From assembly GCA_005778405.1 (NCBI GenBank), contig SXOA01000193.1:1-34900 (forward strand): a DNA stretch of 34,900 nucleotides. The letters run 5' to 3'. The position numbers were made by a program, and so were the translations under genes. The notes below the pieces were generated by a model. It was not told the origin of the DNA. It saw only the letters and a list, made by a program, of their open reading frames with translations, and did not search any database. Source of the stretch: Planctomycetaceae bacterium (GTDB lineage Bacteria; Planctomycetota; Planctomycetia; Pirellulales; Pirellulaceae). How positions within the stretch are numbered: the stretch's first letter is position 1; each line of letters starts with the position of its first letter. Below are positions 1 to 8,200 of the stretch, in pieces.

Positions 1-1
1 C

Positions 2-1387
2 ACCCAAGAAATGCCCCTCTTTCAGGAACAGGCGATGCGTCTGGCGGTAGTGGCCGCAGGCTTCACGCCGGGAGAAGCGGACCAGCTCCGCCGGGCGATG
101 GGAGCCTGGCGAAAGACGGGGGTCATTGAAAAATTCCGCGTCAAACTGATGGAAGGGATGAAAGCGAACGGCCTACCCGACAAATTCGCGGAGCAGGTTT
201 TCAACCAGATCAAAGGTTTCGGCGAGTACGGCTTTCCGGAGTCGCACGCGGCCAGCTTTGCCCTGCTTGTCTACGTCTCCGCGTGGCTCAAACGATATTA
301 TCCAGCCGCGTTCTGCGCCTCCCTCATCAACAGCCAACCGATGGGGTTCTACGCCCCCGCCCAGCTCATTCGCGACGCCCGCGACCATGGCGTGGAGGTG
401 CTGCCGGCGGATGTGAATGAGAGCGGATGGGACTGCGGGCTGCAGTCAGGGGTCAGGGGACAGGGGTCAGGAGACAGGGGTCAGGAGACAGGAGCGGAAG
501 GATTTGAGATTTCAAATTTGAGATTTGAGAATCCGGAAACAAAGCAAGATGTTGCGAATCCCCAGTCTCAAATCTCAAATCTCAAATCTCAAATTCCGAC
601 TCTTCCGTCTCAAATCTCAAATTTCAAATCTCAAATCTGCCTTTCCCCAGCCCATAGTCCCCAGCCCCCAGCCCCCTCCCTCCGCCTCGGCCTCCGGCTC
701 ATCTCCGGTCTGCCCGAAGCTGCAGCACGAGCCATCGAAGAAGCGCGAAAAACTTTGCGCTTCACTTCGCTCGACGATTTCGTCCGCCGTACGGGGCTGA
801 GCCAGCCGATCGTGGCGAAGCTGGCGGAGGGGGATTGTTTTGGCTCGCTGGAACTCGATCGGCGGAAAGCGCTCTGGCATGCCCTCGGACAAGAGAAGAG
901 GAAACAGCCCCGTCCGTTGTTCGCCGATTTGGAAGAGGAAGAGCGAGTCGCGGATTTACCAGTGATGAGCCTGGCGGAGCAAGTCTTTGCCGACTACCGC
1001 ACGTCGGGGCTATCGCTCAAGGCCCATCCGATTTCTTTCTTCCGCCAAGAGCTTGAACAACTAAAGGCCACACCCGCGAAAAAACTTCTCGAAATGCCCG
1101 ACGGCCGGTTCCTCCGCGTGGCCGGCATCATCCTCCTGCGGCAGCGGCCGAGCACGGCTAAAGGGATCACCTTTGTGACGCTGGAGGACGAGAGCGGCAT
1201 CGTCAACCTCGTCGTCAAGCAGCAAATCTGGGAGCAGTTTTACACCGTCGCCCGCCAGAGTTCCGCCTGGCTCGCCCACGGCCGCCTGGAGCGCCGGGAA
1301 AAAGTCATTCACGTCCTCGTCAGCCGGATTGAAGATTTGTCGGCGAAGATCGGCGACCTCCGCACCACATCGCGGGACTTTCGGTAA
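2..1387 (+). CDS. dnaE2: Error-prone DNA polymerase III alpha subunit, DnaE2 type (3' part, cut by window start)
   Basis: C-terminal part of a C-family DNA polymerase; the reading frame is open from base 2 and the true start lies outside the window. The stretch around GFGEYGFPESHAAS, followed by the YYPAAFCASLINSQPMGFY region, is characteristic of the DnaE2/ImuC branch, which performs error-prone translesion synthesis in the SOS-induced mutasome. Counting residues from the ATG at 11, a helix-hairpin-helix region lies at about 225-285 and an OB-fold (FLRVAGIILLRQRPSTAKG) at about 365-430. The protein ends in SRDFR, as DnaE2 proteins do. Residues about 146-224 are a low-complexity insert encoded by 7-bp periodic repeats, placed at a linker that varies in the family, so the polymerase may still work. 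No imuA or imuB can be seen because the upstream side is missing. Family call is firm; the DnaE2 rather than DnaE1 call rests on the motif and the C-terminus. Confidence 0.9.
   Translation, partial: TQEMPLFQEQAMRLAVVAAGFTPGEADQLRRAMGAWRKTGVIEKFRVKLMEGMKANGLPDKFAEQVFNQIKGFGEYGFPESHAASFALLVYVSAWLKRYYPAAFCASLINSQPMGFYAPAQLIRDARDHGVEVLPADVNESGWDCGLQSGVRGQGSGDRGQETGAEGFEISNLRFENPETKQDVANPQSQISNLKSQIPTLPSQISNFKSQICLSPAHSPQPPAPSLRLGLRLISGLPEAAARAIEEARKTLRFTSLDDFVRRTGLSQPIVAKLAEGDCFGSLELDRRKALWHALGQEKRKQPRPLFADLEEEERVADLPVMSLAEQVFADYRTSGLSLKAHPISFFRQELEQLKATPAKKLLEMPDGRFLRVAGIILLRQRPSTAKGITFVTLEDESGIVNLVVKQQIWEQFYTVARQSSAWLAHGRLERREKVIHVLVSRIEDLSAKIGDLRTTSRDFR
444..684. repeat. 7-bp periodic repeat tract inside the dnaE2 coding region
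   Basis: Three repeat types lie one after another: gtcaggg/gacaggg-like heptads (about 444-495), tttgaga then tctcaaa heptads in opposite orientations (about 500-640), and ccccag-rich units (about 646-680). Because 7 is not a multiple of 3, the tctcaaa tract reads as a 7-residue protein repeat (ISNLKSQ). The opposite-oriented blocks at about 511-530 and 566-594 could pair as a hairpin. The frame stays open throughout. Confidence 0.85.
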
Positions 1388-1440
1388 AATCACGCCCGGC
1401 ACACGGGCTGTTTTCACAATGCTCATTGCCGGGAGAATTC

Positions 1441-2166
1441 ATGCACACCCAGCTCAATCCACTCGGCCAGCCCATCGGCCTTCCCGTTCCGAATTGGCAG
1501 CCGCCGGCGTTGCCGTCCAAGGAAGCGATGGCAGGGCGATTCTGCCGTGTGGAAGCGCTGAACGCCGAGCGACATGCCAGCGAGCTGTTTTCGGCTAACT
1601 CGCTGGATGCGGAAAACCGGAACTGGACGTACATGACCTACGGGCCGTTTGCGACCTTCGCCGAGTATCGAGATTGGGTGAGCACATCCGCGGACAGCAA
1701 CGATCCCATGTTTTTCGCCATCATCGACACGGCGTCGGGAAAGGCAGTCGGAGTGGCGAGCTATCTGCGGATAGATCCGCGGCACGGCAGCATTGAGGTG
1801 GGGCACTTGCAGTTCTCGCCGCTTTTGCAAGGAAAACCCGCTGCGACCGAGGCGATGTACCTGATGATAAAACGAGCCTTTGAACTGGGCTATCGTCGGT
1901 ACGAGTGGAAGTGCAACTCGCTCAATGAACCCTCGCGGCGAGCGGCGCAGCGGCTGGGATTGTCGTATGAGGGACTATTCCGCCAGGCCGCGGTCGTCAA
2001 AGGGAGAAACCGCGACACTGCCTGGTATGCCGCCATCGATCAGGAATGGCCGTCTCTTCAAGCAGTATTTCAGCAATGGCTGGAGCCGAACAACTTTGAC
2101 GACAGCGGTCGGCAGAAGGTGGCGCTGTCGGCGCTGACAGCGCCCCTGCTGAAGCAGCGCGGATAG
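1441..2166 (+). CDS. GNAT-family N-acetyltransferase, RimJ/RimL-like
   Basis: A 241-residue acetyltransferase of the Acetyltransf_3 (RimJ/RimL-like) type, expected to transfer acetyl from acetyl-CoA to an amine; the substrate cannot be told from sequence. The core runs from about residue 25 to 200 and includes the GVASYLRIDPRHGSIEVGHL strand pair, a region around LQGKPAATEAMYLM at the acetyl-CoA-binding position, and the NEPSRRAAQRLGLSYEGLFR segment typical of the subfamily. I prefer the ATG at 1441 over an in-frame TTG at 1426 because GGGAG at 1431-1435 is well spaced for it. The gene follows dnaE2 by 53 bp on the same strand and its stop directly abuts the stop of the convergent btaB, with no base between them. 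Confidence 0.8.
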   Translation: MHTQLNPLGQPIGLPVPNWQPPALPSKEAMAGRFCRVEALNAERHASELFSANSLDAENRNWTYMTYGPFATFAEYRDWVSTSADSNDPMFFAIIDTASGKAVGVASYLRIDPRHGSIEVGHLQFSPLLQGKPAATEAMYLMIKRAFELGYRRYEWKCNSLNEPSRRAAQRLGLSYEGLFRQAAVVKGRNRDTAWYAAIDQEWPSLQAVFQQWLEPNNFDDSGRQKVALSALTAPLLKQRG

Positions 2167-2898
2167 TTACGTCCGCTTCCGTCCGACGAACACGTAATAC
2201 GGCGTCCTCGCGAAAGGGATGTACGGCACCTTGGCCCGGTGCTCTTCGAAGCGGAGCGGCTCGAAGTGGCGATGGAGAAACGGAACGTGATCCGGTGACG
2301 GGAACACGTTGTCAAAGCCGAACCATGTCGGCCAGAAAGTGCGGGTCAGCCAGCGGTGCTTCTTCAAGTTGCCGGCGGGGAATTTACGTGAGACATAAAA
2401 GTCCACGACGCCGATGGTGCCGCCGGGCTTCAGCATCGCCAGGGCGTTTTCAATCGCCCCGAACCAGTCGGGGATCATGGTTAGCGAGTAAGAGAACGTG
2501 ACTACGTCCACCGGACCACTGGCTGGCTGAAAGCTCGTGGCGTCCGCTTCGATGGTCTCGACGTTGCTCCAGCCGCGGGTGGCGATCCGCTTTTTGGCGA
2601 CTTCCAGCAGCGAATGCGAAAGGTCGAGGACATAGACTTTGCTCAACTTACCGATGCGATCCGCGAGATAATCCAGGTTCGAGCCGGTGCCACCTCCCAT
2701 ATCCAGCCAAGTCCCGCCGTCGGGGATCTGCACCGCCGAATACATCTCCTGCCGCCCTTTGAGCAGGCGTTTGCGGAAGTCGTCGTAGGCGTCGGCCTGT
2801 CCCGAATAGAAATTCTCCATCCGCGCAGCGTGGTCCTTGCCCCGAACCGGCTTGAGCGTGAGGTGGTAGAGAATCTTAAGGTCGGCAAGGACGCCCAT
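2167..2898 (-). CDS. btaB: SAM-dependent methyltransferase, probable BtaB (DGTS synthesis)
   Basis: A 243-residue class I methyltransferase. The SAM-binding motif I (WLDMGGGTGSN) is at residues 64-74, followed by the acidic strand VYVLDLSHSLL near 88-98 and a VVTFSYSLTMIPDWF segment. It lies downstream of btaA on the same strand, separated by 120 bp. In bacteria that make diacylglyceryl-trimethylhomoserine (DGTS), BtaB adds three methyl groups to the homoserine amine made by BtaA. The specific role is inferred mainly from this pairing and from the SYSLTMIP-type segment seen in BtaB proteins; the methyltransferase fold itself is clear. The gap to btaA carries an inverted repeat, so the two genes may not be transcribed as one unit. 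Confidence 0.8.
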   Translation of the reverse strand: MGVLADLKILYHLTLKPVRGKDHAARMENFYSGQADAYDDFRKRLLKGRQEMYSAVQIPDGGTWLDMGGGTGSNLDYLADRIGKLSKVYVLDLSHSLLEVAKKRIATRGWSNVETIEADATSFQPASGPVDVVTFSYSLTMIPDWFGAIENALAMLKPGGTIGVVDFYVSRKFPAGNLKKHRWLTRTFWPTWFGFDNVFPSPDHVPFLHRHFEPLRFEEHRAKVPYIPFARTPYYVFVGRKRT

Positions 2899-2969
2899 GA
2901 CGGGAAAGAGAGGTTGAACAGAAGGGAACAGAGGGAACGAAGAAAGGCAAAGTGAGGTGTGTTGTGTGG

Positions 2970-2995
2970 CACGCCCACGGCTTTGCGTGGGCGTG
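2970..2995. repeat. Inverted repeat between btaA and btaB
   Basis: A perfect 10-bp stem (cacgcccacg at 2970-2979 with cgtgggcgtg at 2986-2995) and a 6-nt loop lie in the 120-bp gap between the two genes. There is no T-tract on the minus strand, so an ordinary intrinsic terminator is unlikely. It may attenuate or stabilise the btaA transcript, or be another member of the dispersed hairpins seen elsewhere in this window. Confidence 0.6.
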
Positions 2996-3018
2996 GAGTT
3001 GAAGCGAGTCAGTGCGAG

Positions 3019-4203
3019 CTAGACGGCCAGATCCGCGATGTAGAAGCTGCCGTAGGTGTGGACACGGTCTTGCTCATGCAGCTCGGTGGCGAGACCTTCG
3101 TGATAGGTAAGCAGATCGGGCAGGGCCCGCTGCTTGTTGCCGGCCGTGACGCTCACCTTGTTCAGGAAGTCCGTTTTGAGGCCGCCGCTGCGCCACAGCA
3201 CGCGCGTGCCCGGGGCGGCCCGGCGGACGATGGCCTGCCACTCCAATTCCAAGAGCGGAAAAAACTTATCCGATAGCCAGTCCATGTGATCGAGCAGGAC
3301 GTAGCGGGAAATCTCTCCGTCATGCTGCTCCAAGAAGCCCTGGACGTGATTGGTATGCGTGGAGACGCGATCAATGAGGCCGGCTTTGAGCTTCTCGAAA
3401 TTGTCTGCTTTCAGGTACTCCGGACAGCACTTGCGGCTGTACTCACCCTTCATGTAAACGCGCCAGAAGTAGTTATCGGAAAGGGACAGCTTGCAGAAGA
3501 CGGCTTCCAGGCAGTCCTGAACGAACTTGATGATGCCTCCCTGATACTGCATCTCGACCTGCCGCCGCTGGGCCTTGGGAACGCCGACCATCGAGAGCGT
3601 GGTGTCGCGGTTCATGGCGAATTTCATGGTGCGGGACCAGAATTTCTCCCGCAGATATTTGTCGTAGATTTCCTTTTGCTCCTGCACGCTCTTGGCTTCC
3701 AGGCAGGCATCGACCCAGGGGCGGACGCGAATGACCCGGTCGGTGTAGAGGCAAATCATCCGGGCGAACGAGCCGCTGGTGCCGCGATAATAGAACGACT
3801 TCCCTGGCGTATGGAAGAACTTGATCCATTTGTCCCAGTAGGCGCGGGACCACGCGGGAAGGCCGGTGCGTAGCTTGTCCTTATAGAGCTTGCGGGCGTC
3901 GGGGTGGTGGCCGTAGCCGAACAGCCGGAAAAAGTCCTCGTATTCGAGATGGCGAATGCCGGCGATCTTCAGGTCCAGGAGTGCGTTCTGCCGCGGGTTC
4001 ATATCGACGGCATAAACGTGGTTCGGCCCGGCAATCGCGTAATCGAGGGCGTTGCACCCGGCGGACGTAATCACCAGCACGTTGTCCTGCGGCGTCAGCT
4101 TGAGCGCGACCTGGTCCAGTCGCGGATCTTCCCAGCAGGTGTTGTAAACGAGGTTGTTGCCGTGGACGAATTTGAAAACTCGCCCACCAATCCAGTCAAA
4201 CAT
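3019..4203 (-). CDS. btaA: BtaA, SAM:diacylglycerol 3-amino-3-carboxypropyltransferase (DUF3419)
   Basis: A 394-residue DUF3419 protein, close to the usual length of bacterial BtaA. BtaA transfers the 3-amino-3-carboxypropyl group of S-adenosylmethionine to diacylglycerol, giving diacylglyceryl-homoserine, the first step of betaine lipid (DGTS) synthesis at the membrane. Visible family marks are the N-terminal VYNTCWEDPRLD, the SAM-site segment ITSAGCNALDY (45-55), VYAVDMNPRQ (63-72), and the C-terminal VLLDHMDWL and RVLWRSGG blocks. The frame is open further upstream to 4413, but the ATG at 4203 fits the family N-terminus (MFDWIGG) and has GAAGG about 9 nt before it. The upstream extension would also overlap the divergent gene at 4349. 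btaB lies downstream. Confidence 0.9.
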   Translation of the reverse strand: MFDWIGGRVFKFVHGNNLVYNTCWEDPRLDQVALKLTPQDNVLVITSAGCNALDYAIAGPNHVYAVDMNPRQNALLDLKIAGIRHLEYEDFFRLFGYGHHPDARKLYKDKLRTGLPAWSRAYWDKWIKFFHTPGKSFYYRGTSGSFARMICLYTDRVIRVRPWVDACLEAKSVQEQKEIYDKYLREKFWSRTMKFAMNRDTTLSMVGVPKAQRRQVEMQYQGGIIKFVQDCLEAVFCKLSLSDNYFWRVYMKGEYSRKCCPEYLKADNFEKLKAGLIDRVSTHTNHVQGFLEQHDGEISRYVLLDHMDWLSDKFFPLLELEWQAIVRRAAPGTRVLWRSGGLKTDFLNKVSVTAGNKQRALPDLLTYHEGLATELHEQDRVHTYGSFYIADLAV

Positions 4204-4348
4204 GGAGATAAACCTTCGCCTGATTCGATCACGAAACGATAACCTTGTAATTTTACCGGCTGGCAGGGAGGGTACAAGGCGATGCAATCTGCCGTTTTGT
4301 AGTTTAGAATAGTCGCCTTCAGCCACACATCCATTCCAGGAATCTCCC

Positions 4349-5215
4349 ATGACCCTCTCCCTCCCCCGTCGCCGTTTCCTCGCTCTCTCCGCTGCTGCTG
4401 CCGCGGGGGCCACTTTTTTTGATGCTCCCCGTGTGTTGTCGGCCGCGGGGCTGAATTTGGCGGATGATCCGTTTGGGGGCTTTCCGCTCGGCGTGCAGAG
4501 TTACTCGCTGCGGAATTTTGGCACGGTCGAATCCATTCGCCATATCAAGGGAATGGGGCTGCACTACGCCGAATTTTATGGCAAGCATCTGGATACCAAG
4601 GCCAGCGATGACCAGATCAAGGAGACGCTCAAGCTCCTGGAGGAGGCGGGCATCAAGCTCGCTGGTCACGGTGTGCACGGCTTCACGAAGGACCACGAGG
4701 CCAACAAGAAGCTGTTTGAGTTCGCGAAGAAAGCCGGCGTGAAGGTCATCACCGCCAACCCGGAAAAGGACTCCTTCGACAGCCTGGACAAGTTGGTCGC
4801 CGAGTACGACATCAAAATCGCCATCCACAACCACGGGCCAGGACAGCTCTACGACAGCATCGACAGCGTGGTGCAGGCGGTGAAGGGCCGGCACAAGTGG
4901 GTCGGGGCTTGCGTCGATTGCGGTCACTTCCTCCGCAGCGGCGAAGACCCAGTCAAAGCCGTCAAAACTCTCGGCCCGCGGGTCTTCGGGGCCCACATCA
5001 AGGACGACGTGGAACTTGGCCGCGGCAGCAAGAACGTCGTCATTGGCAAGGGAAAGCTCGACGTCGTCGGCCTCTTCAAGGCACTTCGCGAAATCAAATT
5101 CCCCGCCGACGGCTCGCTGGCTCTGGAATACGAAGCCAACCCCGAAAACCCAATCGAAGAAATGAAAGCTTGCGTCGCCGTGGCGAAGGAAGCGATTGCC
5201 AAGTCAGCGACATGA
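4349..5215 (+). CDS. Exported sugar phosphate isomerase/epimerase-like TIM-barrel protein
   Basis: A 288-residue protein of the xylose isomerase-like (AP endonuclease family 2) TIM-barrel superfamily. It starts with a Tat-type signal (PRRRFLALSAAAAAGATFF, residues 6-24), so the enzyme is expected to fold before export. The barrel begins near residue 45 with LGVQSYSLRNFG. Probable metal-site positions lie in the strands containing IAIHNHGPG, CVDCGHFL, GAHIKDD and LALEYE, which carry the His, Asp and Glu residues typical of the family. Tat-exported members of this superfamily are greatly expanded in planctomycetes and are thought to act on sugars or inositol-like compounds; the substrate here is unknown. 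An AGGA Shine-Dalgarno lies 7 nt before the ATG. The gene is divergent from btaA and convergent with the gene ending at 5248. Confidence 0.85.
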   Translation: MTLSLPRRRFLALSAAAAAGATFFDAPRVLSAAGLNLADDPFGGFPLGVQSYSLRNFGTVESIRHIKGMGLHYAEFYGKHLDTKASDDQIKETLKLLEEAGIKLAGHGVHGFTKDHEANKKLFEFAKKAGVKVITANPEKDSFDSLDKLVAEYDIKIAIHNHGPGQLYDSIDSVVQAVKGRHKWVGACVDCGHFLRSGEDPVKAVKTLGPRVFGAHIKDDVELGRGSKNVVIGKGKLDVVGLFKALREIKFPADGSLALEYEANPENPIEEMKACVAVAKEAIAKSAT

Positions 5216-5219
5216 GGCC

Positions 5220-5241
5220 GGAGACACGAGCAGGTGTCTCC
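5220..5241. terminator. Hairpin between convergent genes
   Basis: A perfect 8-bp stem (ggagacac at 5220-5227, gtgtctcc at 5234-5241) with a 6-nt loop fills most of the 32-bp gap between two convergent stop codons. The position suggests a two-way transcription end. There is no clear T-tract, so this is inferred from placement. Confidence 0.45.
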
Positions 5242-5247
5242 TGTCCC

Positions 5248-8200
5248 CTACTTCCCTACCGGCAGTAGCCGAACGCCGCGCAGGTCCATCAGGGCGGACT
5301 TAATCGATCCGTCCGAGCGGATGAACAGTTCCGCGGGGCCTTTTGCGAGCTTGACGGTGCCGACAGTGAGGGACTTGTACGTATCCCAGTTGCCGGTGCC
5401 GGTCACTTTGCCCCCGACGGTCTGGCCGGCAACGGAGATGACGTAGCTATCGCCGGCGGCCCCGTCCTCACAGGCATAGTCGAGTTGCACCCGGTATTCG
5501 CCGGCCTGTTCCACTTCCAAGTTCCAGGCGGCGTGATCCTCCTGGCTCGACCAATAGCCCAGGTTGCGGTATTGCTCTTCGAAGACGATGGTCGGGCCAT
5601 AGATGCGGGCGTTCATTGCGAGGAGCCGGATGGAGCCATCGACAAACGGACGGACCACTTCTGGCTTGTTGCCGGGGAATTGCTTCGGCGGCGCTCCGCT
5701 GCCGCGGAGATAGGTGAGCAGATGGCCCATCTCTTCGACGGTGATGTCCTTCTCGACCCCTTCAGGCATCAGCGACTTGCCGGTGCTCTTCAGTTGTTCC
5801 AATTCGCTCCGCAGAATCTGCACCTGCTTCCCTTCCGGCTGAGCGAGCGTGATGCTGTTGCCGGTTTCGCTGATGAGGATGCCGCTGGTCGTCTTCCCGT
5901 CGTCGGTAAGAGCCGCGTAATCGAGATAGCGGTCTTCGACCGCCCGATTGGGATCAAGGATGGCAATCAGGTAGACATCCAGGCTGCGGTTCGTCATGGC
6001 GGACAGATCACTGCCGACCAGATGCCCCACGTTTTCCAGACGATGGCAATTGGCGCAGCGCTTGGCGAAGACGGCCTTTCCTTTCTCTTTGTCTCCCGCT
6101 GCCGTCAGCGCGGGTTTGTACTGCTCGATGAGATTGATCCGGTTGGGGTCGACCGCGCCGGCGAGGACTTTTTCGGCTCGCGTGCGGACCTTCTCGCTGA
6201 CATCCGTCAGGAGCTGCTGTCGGCGGCGGGCATCGATTTGCGAAGCGGGGACGGCTCCCTTCTCGACTGCGTCGAGAAGCGCCAGGATGGAAACTTCCCG
6301 AGCCATCAGCGAATCGAGAATCTGGCTGCGGAGAACCGGCGAATGTGACTGCCAACCGGCCAGCAGAAACTCGGGAATGTTCTCGCCGGAGAGTTTGCCG
6401 AGCGCCATCGCGGCGGCGGATTGCACTTCTGCCGATTCCTGGGGTGCGAGCAGAGCAGCCAACACCTCCAAGTCTTGATCTTGCGAATCCGGCCCGCGGC
6501 CGAGGAGCGAAATCGCGGCCAATCGTTTTGCCTGTGCTAGTCTGTCATCGCCACGACCGGCGGCAATCGCGTCGCGGGCGGCTTGGAACGTCTCCACGAC
6601 CTGGCCGCGAAGCTTGTCGTCCAGTTTTTGATCCAAGGATTGCTTGCGGCGGGAGGTCACGTCGAGCATGCCAGCGAGCGCCGTGAATTGCCAGGCGGCA
6701 AACTTGCCGTCTTTGGATTGTGTGATCGCGGCAATTGCCTTGACGAGTGCATCATCGTCGCCAAGCGCCGCGGAGATTCTTAGCAGCCGGTCCACCAATC
6801 GCTCGGGAGGCGGCCCTTTTCCATTCCCTCCCATCACCGCGGCCAGGACGGGTCCGACGTTTTCTTTGTTCAGCGAACTCAGCACTGCTGCCGTGATATA
6901 CGGATCGCTTTGGCTCGCTAGGGCGATTTTGGCCAGGGCTTGGGCCGACCGAGGGTCATTCCATTCCCCCAGCGAGTAGGCCAGTTGCAGACGGATCGTC
7001 GGCTCGGCTTCTTCGACGTGCTTGAGGACCGCGGCAGAGAGCTTGGTGGACTTCTTCAGGCGCGACTCCGCCAGACGGATGGCGTGGCGGCGGACGCCGG
7101 GATGCTCGTCCCCCAGCGCGATCAACAGCGTCTCTTCGTCAAGTTGAAGCGATCCGTCCAAGGCGCAGAGGGCCTGCAGCCTGGCCTGCGGCATCGCGCT
7201 CTGTTTGACAAGCGTTTGAAGAGATTTGTCGGCGGTCTCGAAGCTATATAGCACGAGCATCTGGTGCGCGAGATCGCGAATGATCCCATTGGGCGATTCA
7301 AGCTGCGCAACAAGCTCGGCGGCATTTAACCTGTCGAATCTGGGAACCTTGCGAAGCCTGCCGTTCTCTGGATATACGCGGTAGATCCGCCCTTTGTCGT
7401 CCCCCGCTCGCAAATCAAGCTTCTTCTGCGTCTCGGGCGGAATCCAGGTCGGATGCTCGATGACGAAGCGGTACATGTCGCTGATCCAGATGGCACCGTC
7501 GGGGCCGGTGCGGACCATGCTGGGACGAAACCAGTTGTCGCTAGAGGCGAGGAACTCGCTCTCTTTTTCGTCGGCCGCCCGTTCGGCGCGGAAAGAAACT
7601 CCGTCGGCGGTGATCGGCTCGCGGTGGACGAGGTTGTGGACTGGCTCGCAGACGAAGAAGTTGCCGATGAAGTCGGGGCCGAGGAGGTCGTCGCGGTAGA
7701 TGGTGGTGCTGCACGCGCTGGTAAAGCGGTTGGCGGTGTGCAGGTCGTTGAACCGGGCCAGCGTGCGGCTTTTGGGGAAGACGGGGGCGACGCCGGGGGC
7801 GGCCTGGATGTGGCGGGTGACGGAGGGCGGGGCGGAATGGGGGTTGCGGCGGAGGTAGTGGTCGTCGAGGACGTAGTGGAAGATGGGGTTCGAGTTGTTG
7901 TTGCCGAACCAGTCCCCCCAGTCGTTTCGCTCGCGGCCGAACTGGGTGTTGCCGCTGGTCGTTTCCAGCTTCCCTTCGTCGGGGCGAATCCGCAGGTCCC
8001 GCCCGCCAACGTTGACTTGCTCGCCGGTCAGCTCGGATTTGATCTGGCCGCCACTGTCCCCGTTGCCGACGTGGAGCCAGTTATCGAGCCCCCAGCGGAG
8101 CCCGTTCACCCGGTGCTGCTGGTTCCCCTCGCCAAAGCCGTGGTAGAGGATTTTGCGAACGTCGGCCTTGTCGTCGCCGTCGGTGTCCTCGGCGTAGAGA

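Noticed and set aside
444..684. CRISPR array
   Set aside because: The repeats are 7-bp units without spacers and lie in a coding frame.
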